A stretch of DNA of 64,000 bases, from positions 1-64,000 of the forward strand of contig VXCM01001424.1 of NCBI GenBank assembly GCA_014773175.1, written 5' to 3'. Of the stretch, positions 25,147-36,896 are shown piece by piece. Every line of letters starts with the position of its first letter. Position 1 is the first letter of the stretch. The notes beneath the pieces were generated by a model. It was not told the origin of the DNA, did not search any database, and saw only the letters and a list, made by a program, of their open reading frames with translations. Position numbers and translations under genes: made by a program. The DNA is from Lucifuga dentata. Lineage: Eukaryota; Chordata; Actinopteri; Ophidiiformes; Bythitidae.

Positions 25147-25544
25147 ATCAGTATACAGTAGTAACATGTTGGATGTTTTATTTAGTAGATTCTCTTATCT
25201 AGAGTGACTTAAAATGAGAGCATCAGTGGAAAGAAAGAGTTTTGATCTCATGATGGAAGGTTGTAAGGAAACACTGGGATCAAATGGCATCAGCTAACTG
25301 CGTCGCCACTCATCCTCTGCAGATGATTTTGAATCCAAGTTCCAGTTCCACCCTGTAGAAGATCTTCCCCCGCCTGATGAATTCAAGCCTTTCCCTCGGA
25401 TCTACCCCAGCAAAGAAAACAGAGGTAGCGGCACAGCACACCTCTCATACCTAAAGTGTCCTGTTTGAGTTGTCTTTTTAGTAATTTTTCCTCTTTTCCT
25501 CAGTCAACCCCAGACCACCTGCGATTAGGACACACCTCCGATGA
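21220..25544 (+). CDS. wipf3: WAS/WASL-interacting protein family member 3 (WIPF3/CR16-like)
   Basis: Verprolin-family protein that binds monomeric actin, profilin and N-WASP to control actin polymerisation. Seven coding exons join in phase: 21220-21297, 22298-22448, 23461-23616, 23726-24694, 24957-25091, 25323-25424, 25504-25544, giving about 543 residues including 353 unknown bases at 23914-24266. Residues 1-26 start MPVPPP and are almost pure proline. A Gly10 run precedes a WH2 actin-binding motif (residues about 48-65, RNALLAAIQ...LRKV). The large fourth exon encodes polyproline. PPPAPPARSPSTELSS is close to mammalian WIPF3, and the WASP-binding segment FESKFQFHPVEDLPPPDEF lies near residues 499-517. 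Similarity at these sites and the neighbours prr15 and fkbp14 favour wipf3 over wipf1/wipf2. The end of exon 4 is repeated at 24720-24783 beside a single N, probably an artefact. Confidence 0.93.
22829..23409. mobile_element. TTAA-flanked MITE, copy 1 (wipf3 intron)
   Basis: The element starts AGGACCATAC and ends GTATGGTCCT, a perfect 10-bp inverted terminus, flanked on both sides by TTAA (22825-22828 and 23410-23413). The first and last 90 bp or so are inverted repeats of one another at roughly 80 percent identity by eye. It has no transposase and no long frame. TTAA duplication is the hallmark of the piggyBac superfamily, so this is probably a piggyBac-type MITE. Related copies lie at 46278-46966 and 60823-61409. 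Confidence 0.85.
23914..24266. other. Assembly gap (353 N) inside wipf3 exon 4
   Basis: Unknown bases interrupt the proline-rich exon. Both sides read in the same frame as given, so the gap size happens to be compatible with an intact exon, but the true length of the polyproline region is unknown. Confidence 0.98.
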
Positions 25545-26427
25545 GTCAAGGCCACACCCTGTTCTTCACCCCCCACACAAGAAGCATTAATTCAGCCTTT
25601 GCCTCCTCTTCTCTGGATGTGAAAATGGGATGACGAAAACCGTGGACTTTGGTTTGGGTGCTTTGTGCGTATTGTGTGTGAGTGTGTGTGTGTGTGTGAA
25701 AACTGGGTCACTTACAGATTGTGTTTGTGTGTAATTTTGTGTATGTGAGTGTCAAACTGGGTCCGCCTTATTCGGACTGCGACCTCCAACCATTTCCAGT
25801 GTGGAATGTCTTGAATGTGTGTGAGAGGAGGGTTCTCCCTCCCTACTCTCTCTCTCTCTCTCTCTCTCATAGGCAACATATAGACTCTACACACACACAT
25901 CATCCAAGGAAAGTGCCTTCCAGTAGCTGTAACTTTACTCTTGAAACTGAATTTAAAAATACCATTTCAGCATCTACCTATATGATATTATGATTGATCC
26001 ATAACACATTTGCAATCACTGATCAATCCTGCTATATTGTCACACTTGAGTTATCTGGCTACGTGCTTTTCTTATACCTTAATGTCTTCAAAGTGATGCA
26101 GGCATGATCTTTGTTATGGGAATTCAATAATGTACATAGCCAATAGAAGGAAGCTATATTCTTTGGTTTGCAACAAGTCAACCTCCTTTGAAATTGCAGG
26201 TGAGAATTTAGGAATTATTCACTTGCACAACAGGATTTTCTTATCTTGAGGGTTCATAACTCATTGTACATAGAGTTATGTTTTCCATGTGTTTATGCAA
26301 TCGTTTTATAAGCAAAAAGATATGGGAGTGTATTTGTTTTAATGAAGTCGTGTTGGAGTGTTATCTTTTATGAAATGGTATTAAATGAGGCTTACCATAT
26401 TAACAAACACTAACACCTGTGAAAACA

Positions 26428-26441
26428 GTGCCACCTGCTGG
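26428..26441 (-). promoter_or_regulatory. Consensus CTCF-like core motif
   Basis: On the minus strand the sequence reads CCAGCAGGTGGCAC, a full match to the CTCF core CCASYAGRKGGCRS. It lies in the tail-to-tail interval between wipf3 and fkbp14. A match of this length is suggestive but not proof of binding. Confidence 0.45.
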
Positions 26442-26476
26442 TTCAATGTGAGAAGTATTGCAAGGTGCAAATACCA

Positions 26477-26482
26477 AATAAA
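26477..26482 (+). terminator. Candidate wipf3 poly(A) signal
   Basis: I found no earlier AATAAA on the plus strand after the wipf3 stop; it implies a 3' UTR of about 0.95 kb. It lies 40 bp from the matching minus-strand signal proposed for fkbp14. Confidence 0.5.
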
Positions 26483-26521
26483 CCACAGTATTTTGAGTTT
26501 GTTTAAAAAGTTGGCAGCCAT

Positions 26522-26527
26522 TTTATT
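26522..26527 (-). terminator. Candidate fkbp14 poly(A) signal
   Basis: Minus-strand AATAAA (within GATAAATAAAATG), about 680 nt after the fkbp14 stop and the first canonical signal I found on that strand. Cleavage would fall close to the wipf3 cleavage site on the opposite strand. Confidence 0.45.
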
Positions 26528-27203
26528 TATCACAAATTTCCTGTTTAAATACATGTATTTAACAAGAGAAGTGATTTGTTGAAGCCACAGTTTTGGAGAG
26601 CTTGGTTTGTTTATATGGAAGAAATACAGAAACAAGACAGTCTAGATTCTTGTCACTAGATGAATAGGTTGGAATTATCTCAAAAACAGCCGCCAGCACA
26701 TTGTTATATAGAAAGATGTAATTATTTTTCCCTGATAAAATCTTGTCTAGATTGTAACCCTGACATGACCCGTCACAAACATTCTGTCATGTGCTGTAAT
26801 ACCTCTAAAGACATTTTTCAAAGGTTATATGCGAGAAGATTGAAAAAAATTTCTTTGGTCTGATGTTCTTTGATGGAAGGAAGATCTGAAAGAGTTTAAG
26901 AAGGAAAATTAAGCTGACAATGGTTCAAAAAGTAGCAAATTTGGTACTTAACCATTCATGAGCTACAAAATTGAAATATGACAAAAACTATCAACAAACT
27001 CATTTCCTGAAAGCACGCTACTCACACACACCTCACACAGGGGGATTTAGGTTTCACACACAAACATGAGGCTTGTATAAAACTGGAATGTAACCTGAGA
27101 TTCTCCTGGAAATAAAACATTTGTTACTTTGCATTTAAGAATTTTCACACGGAATTGTGAAAACTAGAGGATGCCAGGAGCGTGAGTGAGTGGTGTGGGA
27201 ACT

Positions 27204-30098
27204 TTAAAGTTCATCGTGTTTGTAAGTAAACTCCCTGGAAGATATGAAGCCGTCTTTGTTCTCATCCTCTCTGGCAAAGATATCCTCCACCATGTTCTCA
27301 TGCAGAGTGTCATTGGGAGCATAGCCGTGACGCTCAAACTCTTTCCTCAGGTATTCTTTCACCTGACAGATGGAGTGAGAGCAGGATGTAACTGAATCAG
27401 AATGAAGGTAACGAGAACATATAACAAGGAAAGAAAGCCAAATTTTCAGGAAAATTAGGATGATCTGCGGTAAAAAATGGTTCCCAAATTCATAAACTCA
27501 GGTTACAGTTTGGTCAATCCTGCAAAACTGAGCATAAAATGCTACTAACATTAGCCAAGTCATACAACGTCTGATGACAACTATGATGGAAGAATTTTAC
27601 ACATTTTCAGTCAATATCCTGTATTTGTATTGTCATAATAATGAAATTTGATTAGCCTCTGTATGTTATTTTTCTGTTCTTGTCATCTGATAATTGCTTT
27701 ATGACAACTATGAGCCCTCTGATTAGCTGGCTGACCTGCTATATTTACAATAAAACAATCCAAAGAGCTACCAGACAACTGGTTAATAGTAAATATGAAC
27801 TGGACCAAAGAAGTCACTGTAGAATGTAAAAAATGTAAAGTCGACTGTTTGCTCTTATAGCTAAATGAATGTTGTATGGATCTATATTTATCTTTAACCT
27901 GGTTTATTTGCTGGTTATTGGCCCAACATGCATTGAAGTGACACATCTTGGTAAAACTTCTTCAGCCATTTGAGAGGACTTATTTCTTGATAATATTTAA
28001 AAAAGTGTTCACTTTATGAGTTAACAGGGATCACCTGAATGCACCATTATATTGGTCTCTGTAGGGCTGTACCATTTCATTTGGGGAGCAGCTTCAGCCT
28101 ACTGCACTTCCTTCAAAGGACTTACTTTTGTTGCCTGCATTCTTTGGATGATGCTCATGTCTGAGTACTGAGATACTCACCTCGTACTTGGAGAGTTTCC
28201 AGTCATCGTTGAGGTCCATTTCCTGGAAGGACTCATGTGAGCGGGGTCCATTTCTGATCTCAAGCACCTCGATGATGAAAGTCAAAGTGCTTTCAGGTGG
28301 GATCTTACCTGGTCACAGACAACACAGCAGGGCAGAGATCAACTAAAAGTGAGACTGAATGGCACCTGATTTATTTGTATGCATGCTTTAGTACTGAGAC
28401 AGTTTGGTTAGTTTTGCAGAAATGCAGCAAGGCGTTCTGAACCATGAGTTAGATAATATGTTGTCAGTGCTACTTAGAAGCACTTAACATGTCATGTTAA
28501 CTTGTTCAGGTTTTTGTTGCTAGTTTGGCACAGGAGGGGTGGATGTTATTTTGCTTACCAGGACAAAGCATATTGCTCATATGCTCCATGCTGAGGGAAA
28601 TACTAGTGTATGAACCCTTCATTCAATGTGGAAGTCCTAGAACACCATTCAAAACAAGACAGTGTTTGGACAGTTTAACTTTCAAACATGCATGACATCA
28701 TACTCAGAAAAAGAAGTGTCATGTATGTCTACAGCCACATGCATGGAGTTTACATGCTATGGACAAAGCTTGAACACCTTTCCCTTCCTTCCCATAGGCC
28801 AAGGCTGGAGGTATGACGAGCTTCCTCTTCTCTCCAGCGCACATGTCCTGCAGGCCTTTATCCCAGCCTCTGATCACTTCCCTGATGCCCAGTGTGAACC
28901 ACACCGCCTGCATGTCACCATGGGTTCGGCTTGTGGACAGACACAGACAGGAGGAAGTGGAGATTTTTTATTTTTTTGCAAAGTGGACATTATTTAAGCT
29001 GAGATCCAACAGATGTTCTACTGAGGACAATAAGATGAAAATTTAGAGCTACTATATTTAGAGTTTCTATATTTAGAGTGGAAGTGTGGAGAGATTCGTT
29101 TGCGGTATGAACATGATTACTCCCAAGCTAACAGCAAGGCAATCTATTGACTGATTGACTGAATGATTGATTGATTGATTGATTTTGAGCTGGAGAGGGT
29201 TTCGTGTGGTTAACACTTAACTAAAACTTTTATTTTACGTTGAACGCTAGTTAGACATTCCTGACTTAAAAGCCATTAAACGGGTCAAAAGTAAAACAAA
29301 CTTTTGCGTAATTTCTACACCTTTGATCAGACACAACAATTGAAACGGTCACAACATAAAGAACTTACGTCTTCAGATGAAATGTTGAAGGTTAGCATGT
29401 AGTTATATGAGCTCAATATGTGCTCCATTCTCCTGTTCACCCGTCTTAAGTCGCACGTCTTCTTCAAATAAAGTGGTTTTTCACGTTGCCTTGAGGTTAC
29501 ATGCAGCTTCTACTACCATAGTTTGTTCTAAAATGTTGACTACGACTAGAAAATTATCCAAATTCCGTGGTATTTAGTTATCTGGCATATACGGCAGCTA
29601 ACTTTTTCCTGTTTTGATTTTGTTGTTCCCGCCCCCAAACATCTGACCAATCAGTACAGCGATTATTGTCACGTGACTTTTGCAACTGAATTTTCGTTGG
29701 GATTTAATTTTTTTCCCAAACCAACCAACTTTATAACAAAGCCTCTCATTCCCTTTATTATTATTATTATTATTATTANTTTCCCAAACCAACCAACTTT
29801 ATAACAAAGCCTCTCATTCCCTTTATTATTATTATTATTATTATTATTTATTAGAACAAACGGACGTCTGAAAACGCCATTACACAAATGGGGAAATTAT
29901 TTACCTGTTATGAAACATCGTCCCATTCTGTAAATATCCCTCATGATGCACCAGCAGAATGTCTCCGTACTTTGATTTGCGGTGACAGAGGAAAGGTCTG
30001 TGCAGGACTTCTATGGTGACCTCAGCTTCAGGCAGCTTTCCTCCGCAGACAAAGAGGAGCAGTGAGGAGCTCAACCAGCTCAGCACGCTCAGCAACAT
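27204..30098 (-). CDS. fkbp14: ER peptidyl-prolyl isomerase FKBP14 (FKBP22)
   Basis: Proline cis-trans isomerase of the ER lumen that helps fold collagens. Four coding exons on the minus strand join in phase: 29905-30098, 28778-28929, 28181-28308, 27204-27362, giving 210 residues against about 211 in human. A hydrophobic signal peptide ([20 protein letters not shown]) precedes an FKBP domain with motifs such as [19 protein letters not shown] and [12 protein letters not shown]. Two EF-hands follow, with loops at residues 147-158 ([12 protein letters not shown]) and 191-202 ([12 protein letters not shown]). The protein ends in HDEL, the ER retention signal. The segment [20 protein letters not shown] is essentially identical to mammalian FKBP14 and unlike FKBP7. 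The start chosen is the ATG that begins the signal peptide; an upstream in-frame start is unlikely. Confidence 0.95.
29631..29690. promoter_or_regulatory. Promoter-like motif cluster in fkbp14 intron 1
   Basis: CCCGCCCCC, GACCAATCAG and GTCACGTGAC (GC box, CCAAT box, CACGTG E-box) fall within 50 bp. They are oriented as for a plus-strand start site inside the first fkbp14 intron. No plus-strand gene was recognised downstream. Confidence 0.3.
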
Positions 30099-30246
30099 GC
30101 TCACACACACACACTCTCTGCAAACAACACACACTTATCAATAAACACACATAAAGTTTATAAATTCACCGCTTTAACTAACCAGCAGGCATGCAATCGA
30201 GCCTCTACGTGGCAGGGACGTTTCATAATTGTTGTTGTTACAGGAA

Positions 30247-30336
30247 ATCTTCTTCTTCTTCTGTAAAATTTTATGGCGGTTGGCAAACAACAAATTGGTG
30301 CATTACCGCCACCAACTGGTGAGGAGTGTGGATCTG
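30247..30336. repeat. Dispersed teleost repeat in the fkbp14 5' region
   Basis: TTCTTCTTCTT, then a GGCGGTTGGCAAAC segment, then GGTGCATTACCGCCACCAACTGG. I recall this phrase from many fish genomes as an abundant dispersed repeat. It lies between the likely fkbp14 promoter and its ATG. The class is not certain. Confidence 0.5.
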
Positions 30337-30359
30337 GATTCAATTATTTAGGAAGTCCT

Positions 30360-30415
30360 TCTCTGATTGGGTGCTTCTCCTCTAAAACCCCGCCCATAGC
30401 CACTCCCCCTCACAG
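30360..30415 (-). promoter_or_regulatory. Likely fkbp14 promoter
   Basis: Read on the minus strand it has GGGGGAGTGG, then GGGCGGGG (GC box), then CACCCAATCAG (CCAAT box), about 0.3 kb upstream of the fkbp14 start codon. No TATA box is evident, as is usual for housekeeping ER genes. Confidence 0.5.
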
Positions 30416-31264
30416 ATCCATTCTGGCATGATGAATGAAAAGAAGAGAACTCTGAGGTGTAATCTTTATTAGTCTATCAATCACTGGGCACATTTTTTTT
30501 TAATGAAATTTACAGACATGCAGGCGGATTATCTCAAATGCGTTTCAGATTCAATATTTTCATGCTGCTACAATAACCACATGTATTTTTTTTTTTTTTT
30601 ACANTTTTTTTTTTTTTTTACATTCATTTTGATTCTGTCCGGGACTTTCACTTAAAGAGGTCCACATTTGGTGAATACATTTACACCACTGCTTAAAGAT
30701 AAGCATATACATACACTTCAAAGCAGTCTGCTGTGCATTAAAACACACATACAGTGCATGCACAACACAGCATTGCACTTCATAAATACAAGTTTTATGA
30801 TACAGTATATTGCACAGGAATAAACACATTTAAGCACCCTGATTGCACGCTACACTAGATAGTATAAATAATATAAATAATATACCTTTGGAAAGCACCA
30901 CTTTTCCTCTCTCTACAAAAGAAGTTAAAACACAGCTTATTTATTCTGCATTAACAGTAGCAAGTCATCCACTTTGTAAATGCTCTATGTGATACAATCA
31001 TTAATAAATTGTTCCCACCTCCGCCAGTGTCCATAACAGTGCTGCAGCCGATGGTCTGGCAGTAGCAATGAGCTGTTTCATGAGGCTATTAAATTAATTA
31101 AGCCCTCAGGGGGACAGTCACGTCAAAGTGACTCCCTTGGCTCAGAACAGAACAGCTCCCTTTAGCAGTCTCTGTCCACCAGTTATCTGGGTTTAATCTG
31201 AAGTATAAACCCCATCACCAGAAGGAAGAATTGTAAATATAATCCCGCCATTTTTCTTTTCAGT

Positions 31265-34200
31265 TCAAGTGAAGTATTTGCAGCCAGTGGAATCAATGAG
31301 GCAGGAATCAGTGCATCTGAGCTGCCCGAAGGATCTGCAAATGACACATATAATGATTTTTTAAATGTGAAATTGACTGCGTGTATACTCATGTTTACAC
31401 TCTATCTAATTTATACAGTACACCTCTTAGTTTACACAAACTACTTTCAAAAGTATAAAGCATGGAGGCAGGGTTGCAAAATTTAGAAGTATAAAATGGG
31501 AACATTGTGTGATTTAAGAAACGTACAGTATTGCATAATGTTGCCAGATGTATAGTATTAGTAGAGTGGAATAATAATGCACCATCATCTTAAAATAGTT
31601 TTCTCCAGGAGCTTGTATAATCCTCAGATAAGGGATGTCTGCAGCTAAATACACTGCTGATAACAGAGGAATTGATTTGATGCATTGAAGCATCCAGGCT
31701 ATTCTGTGGGTAGAAAACATCTAGTGCTAGTATGAGCAGCCACTGAATGCTGTCGGTGAACATACCCAGGAAGATAGGATTTACAGGTCTGATAACCAAA
31801 GTCCTTCCCGTCGCACTCCTCCATGCCGTCATGTCGGTAGCCATCTCCACAGTATGCCCACTTACAGTCTGAAGTGATGAAGGGATAAAGATATAGAGAG
31901 GCAAGAGAGTGAAGAGGAAAGACATTATTAATTGCTTTGGCACTCCTGTGTGTTTCAGTCATGCCAATACAGCATTTTCCTGCTTATTTAATTGAACACA
32001 GAACTACAGAGTGAGATAGCTTGGCAGGAAGAGAGCATGAGATTAATGAAGCTTAAGGAAACGGTTTCACATATGCCACGTGGCTTTATGATGTTCTGTA
32101 GTTATCCTGTGTGCAAAGCTCTTTTAAATACAAAATACACATTCAATATTCTGTAAATAACTCACTGAGACAAGCATCAGTGACAATCTGGTTTCCGTCA
32201 TCACACTCCTCTCCATGCTGGGCCTGCACCTTCCCATCCCCACACACACCAACTCTCTCTGGGACTTTCTCTGTGGACTGGAACTGCTGGAAGGGCTAGA
32301 AAAATTATAAGAAAGCAATTGCTAACTCAACCCTTCAGGTACCAAGAGGTTTCAGCTCAGTTTCGGGTTTTTACAGGTTTGCATCAAATTGTCTGGGCTA
32401 AAATCAGGTACATTTAGTCGAAATCCTAAAGTATGGATAAATCTTCTGACTTGACTTGAACATTTTTAGTGTCACTTTGAGGCTGAACAGGTTTTTCACT
32501 CCACAGTACCTGTATAGGCTTCCATCCATCTTTATCTTTGAAGTAGAGCGCCCTCTGGTCCTTCCTGTATACTATTGAGTTATCTATAAGTAGACTGCCC
32601 ATCTCCTCCTCACTGTTTACCAAAAAGATCTGCACACAGACAGGAAAAAAAGGAGAAAGATAATGAATAATTATTAATTCAGGATTGTCATCTGTAAAAT
32701 TTTCATGCTGATATTCCAAAGTAAGCAGTTTTGTATGCATGGGGCCTTACTGCAGGGACTTTGTTGGAGCTACCCCGCTGGGTGTAGCTTCCAAAAGGGG
32801 CGTTATTTGGCCCAAGAGGGGCCTCACACTCACAGTGACCTGGTGGTCCTGGAAGACCCTTCTCTCCCTTTTCCCCGACTAGATAGAGACCTGCATTAAC
32901 ACAAAGTGTCATATTTGTATTATAAGACCTGTATTATCTGATAATATGATTGTGTGATGAGTGTGAATGTTACCTGAGGCAGGTACACCAGGTGGCCCAG
33001 GGTGGCCACTGGGACCTGGAGGTCCTGAGGGGCCCATGGGTCCTGAGGCTCCATTGTGGCCCTTTGTACCCTGCACAAACCAAACAGCATTGCTTTATTA
33101 GAAAACACACACTCACACACTCACACAGTGAAGGTGACCTACATGCCACTTGTGCATAGCATGGCTATTCTAGTCCATCGGAAAAGTGTGTATGTGTCCA
33201 TGCATGTGTGTGTGTGTGTGTGCGTGTGTGTGTGTGTTTGTGTGTGTGTGTATATATATATCTAAATGTGTACACTCAGAAGATCTAAGATGCCAACGGC
33301 TCCACAGCTCCTGCGGAAGTCTATACTTAGACCTGGAAATAAAGCTTGAGTGACTGAATTAGCCGGTGTCAGTGCATGACACCATGGTTGTAAAAGTGGG
33401 CCACGCCAGGATGTGGGCGAAAAGTGTGGAAAATCTGTTACTAAGAGGCTATCCCACCTGACACAGCTGCAGGATCATGACGCCAAACAAACACAGCCTT
33501 AAGCTTCCGTTCCTCACCTGTTTACCCCTCTTTCCTGGTCGTCCAGTGGGTCCTCTTTTCCCTGCAACTCCTGGCTCTCCCTTTGGTCCCTGCTCACCCT
33601 GGGAGAGGAGCACAGCGGATGAATAGTCAGTTGAATTCTAATTTCTGAGTTTGCTCATTTTTTAATTAACCCTACCTTCTGTCCAAGCATCCCAGGCAAA
33701 CCAATGGAGCCCTAAATAGAGACAAAATGAGACTTGAGAAGGATGAAAGTCATTATCTCAATAGAGCAGGGGTTCATAAACCTTAAGGTTAATTCAAACC
33801 TGTCCTGAGATAAGGGGCTTATTAAAATTTACTAGAAAATGTGCCATGTTAGGACCTGAAAAAGCTGGCTCATCGAACACTTTGGATTCAGGGTCTAATT
33901 AATTGACACCATTATAACAAAGCAGGAGCTGAGATGCTTACAGAGAAACTGAAGCTTAAAAGGCATTAAGGAGACATTTCTCAACTAACCTTATCACCCT
34001 TTGATCCTATTACTCCAGAGTCACCACGAGAGCCCTTCCAACAAATAAGAGAGATGGAGAGAGAGAACATCAGATGTATGATGAAATACGTGAATGCTGA
34101 ATATCAGGTATGATGGAAGATTTAGTTCTGAGTGTACCTTCTCTCCTTTGTAACCAGGCAAACCCTGAGAGGACAGAAATCCAATAATAATCAGTTAAAG

Positions 34201-36407
34201 TCATAAGTTATCTTTTTTTTTTTTCTGATAATTTCTATGTACACGTTGTTGTTATTGTGTGACTGACCTTTGTTCCTGGTGGTCCCCTGAGTCCTGGTAA
34301 TCCCATGAGTCCCGGATCTCCTTTCTCACCCTAACAGAGAAAAATCACACATATATGGAGATCTATATTATTGATTGGGTTTGGTGATCAGGGACTCCCT
34401 AAAGAAAATCCATGTTAGAATTTTATCAAGATATTATCAGTGTCACACCAATTAGGAGTCATTGTACCCCAAAACCAGGAAGTACATAGAATTCAAGCCA
34501 TGAGACTGACCTTGGGCCCTTCTGGTCCAGGCCATCCTGGTTGTCCTTGTTTCCCAGGAAGACCTGGAGCTCCCATACGACCCTGCAACAACACAAAAGT
34601 TAGTGCCAGCATTTAGTCCAACTACATCAAAAGTAGTTTTGTGTTTTATCACCACCTTCCTCATGGGCGTGACTTAAAAAGAGACAAAGCATAGAGTATA
34701 AACAATGTGCTGATTTGAAGGTGGTTCAGACATCTAATCTCCCCCAGACACCTTCCTGGGGAGGTATTTCAGACACGCCCAATTGGGAGGAGACCACTGT
34801 ATGTCCCATCTGGCTTTTGAACATGTTGGAATCCTCCAGGAAGAGCTGGAGAACATAGCTAGGGAGAGGAACATCTGGGCTACTTTGCTTAGCATGCTTC
34901 CTCCATGACCCTGACCCCAATAAGTGATGGAAAATGATTGAATTGATGGTTTGATATTGGATTAAACCTTCTGAGGTGCTTGACTGAGAAATACTTTCTG
35001 ATTTTGGATAAACTTTGTTGTCATATCAGGTAATTAGGATGATACTATTTGTCATGACGTCCCCTTATTGAGCCCATTTCCCCCAAAAAGAGATTTATTT
35101 TTAGTGGGACTTGCCAGGGTAGATAAAGGTCAAAAACTAATTAACAAAATCAATATCACCTCCTAGGATTTCCTAATCTGACACAAAGCCTAAAGACAAA
35201 ACATACAGTGCAAAGCTTTAAGAAAGCCACTGAGATTTGTTAACTGCTGGACAAGAATAAACATTAATCTGTCTTTGTCTCTCACAAATTCCCTTCTAGC
35301 AGAAAAGCCAAATATATTTTGCAATAACCTCTCATTGCAGTGACACCTGCATGAGCATCCCAAATCTGCTGCTATGCTAGAAGCAATGTGCTCTCATTTA
35401 GCTTCCCGTCATTAAAACAGCAGCCTGTAAAGACACTGTGGACCTGCTGCTGTGTGAAGTGATTTATCATAGAGAGCAAAAGCACTTAGGGAGATTAGAG
35501 TGCAGAAGGAGAATGCTGGATAGCCAGGATCAGCAAGACTGGACTCCAGGACAAGGGCTAATGGAGCCAGGCCAAGGAAAGAAGGAGAGAGAGAGAGAGA
35601 AGGAAAGGAGAGTGGGATAGGTGAGGTGAGGAGGATGATGGGAGATATCCAAGGATGCGCTCAAACTTGTGGTTAGAATGGCTACTCAGGCTAATGTGGC
35701 GTGACCCATTTAGCAGCTGCAGAGGATATTCTGAGCGCATCAATAGACAAATCACATCACAGAGATTGGAGATGGATAGAGGGACAACAGAGATAGGGAG
35801 AGGGAGAATTCAGATCCCATTACTCCAAGGACATCCGAGGGAGATAGAGAGGGATGAGTAAAAGAATGGAGGGGAGGAGTGGCTCACCTTTGACCCTGGA
35901 CGTCCAATTTCTCCCTGGAGGAAGAGGACAAATGAGGGAAGAGATGCAGCACTCATTAGAGCAGAGAGGCACACAAGGACACACACAAATATTTCTAATA
36001 GCAAACATGATTAGTGACAGGTTAAGACAATATCTTACAAAGTAAAACACACACACAAACACACACCTTCTCTCCTTTTGGTCCTCGTATGCCAGGCATT
36101 CCACCGAGACCCTGAAAAATGAGACCAAATTTATTTCCAGCTCACATATTCCCGTACAGGATGATGCATTTCTAGAAAGATCAATGCGAAAAAGGTCATT
36201 TGGTTTCATTTCCACGCTTGTTTAACAATATTCCTATCTACAGTCTAGCAGAGTGTAATATCTCATTTAGAAGGTGGACCTTACCTCAGGGCCGGGGGGT
36301 CCTGGAGGTCCTGGAGGTCCTGGAGCACATCCTGGTATCAACACTTTGTATCTTTCCTCCTCCTCTGCTTCATACACACCTGGTTCCATCATGCTCACAC
36401 CATCCTT

Positions 36408-36452
<45 letters not shown>

Positions 36453-36896
36453 TTTTTCAGTGCAATGTGTGTACTGTGCAATACAAGTGTGTGACTGATT
36501 AATTTTTGCATTGTGTGTGTGTTTGTGAACGCTTACAGGGCTTCCACGCTTCCACAGCTTGGGTGGTGGAGGGAACAGAGGTGGGGGAGGTGGAGACATC
36601 AGACAGCAGGGGTCAAACCTCACTGGCTCATCCTGCAACCTGAGGACTGAGAATTAATCGCACAGATGAAGGGTGTGTGTGTGTGTGTGTGTGTCCATGC
36701 AACATGTGCTCAGGTTATGCAATCAGTTCTGAACATTGTGACTTAAATAAGACTTAAATCATCCTACATCACACACACACACCACTGATTACATACCTGA
36801 GTGGGCTGAGAGGATGCTGTCCATGTAAGAGTGGGACAGGGTCCATGCAGGACACAAAAGCATGTGGAGGGACACTGTAAATTTGACCAGGTCCAT
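31265..36896 (-). CDS. colq: Acetylcholinesterase collagenic tail peptide (ColQ)
   Basis: Collagen strand whose trimers tether acetylcholinesterase tetramers to the synaptic basal lamina. Seventeen coding exons join in phase: 36797-36896, 36537-36646, 36285-36404, 36065-36109, 35888-35914, 34511-34582, 34268-34330, 34138-34164, 33990-34034, 33676-33711, 33518-33598, 32974-33070, 32751-32890, 32510-32629, 32166-32295, 31766-31868, 31265-31334. They give 461 residues (human about 455). A short signal peptide is followed by the proline-rich attachment domain at about residues 46-62 ([17 protein letters not shown], with the two cysteines that bind the enzyme). Gly-X-Y repeats (about 97-291) come from exons with 9-bp-multiple lengths and include the heparin-binding GKRGKQ. 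The Cys-rich C-terminus has CGDG...GEECDDGN and AYCGDGYRH motifs and ends GCKYFT. It is very similar to human ColQ throughout. Confidence 0.96.
34736..34949 (+). mobile_element. Degenerate non-LTR retrotransposon 3' fragment
   Basis: The order 'ctcccccagacaccttcctgggg', 'cacgcccaattgggaggag', 'gaagagctggagaacatagct', 'gggagaggaacatctgggc' and a 'gatggaaaatgattgaattgatgg' tail matches the 3' end of the common fish LINEs whose tail is a (GATGGA)-like repeat. It is 5' truncated and diverged, and it lies in a colq intron. Confidence 0.65.
36410..36450. repeat. (CA)n microsatellite abutting colq exon 3
   Basis: Perfect CA tract of about 41 bp. On the colq (minus) strand it is a (TG)n tract that ends six bases before the exon 3 acceptor. 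Confidence 0.95.
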
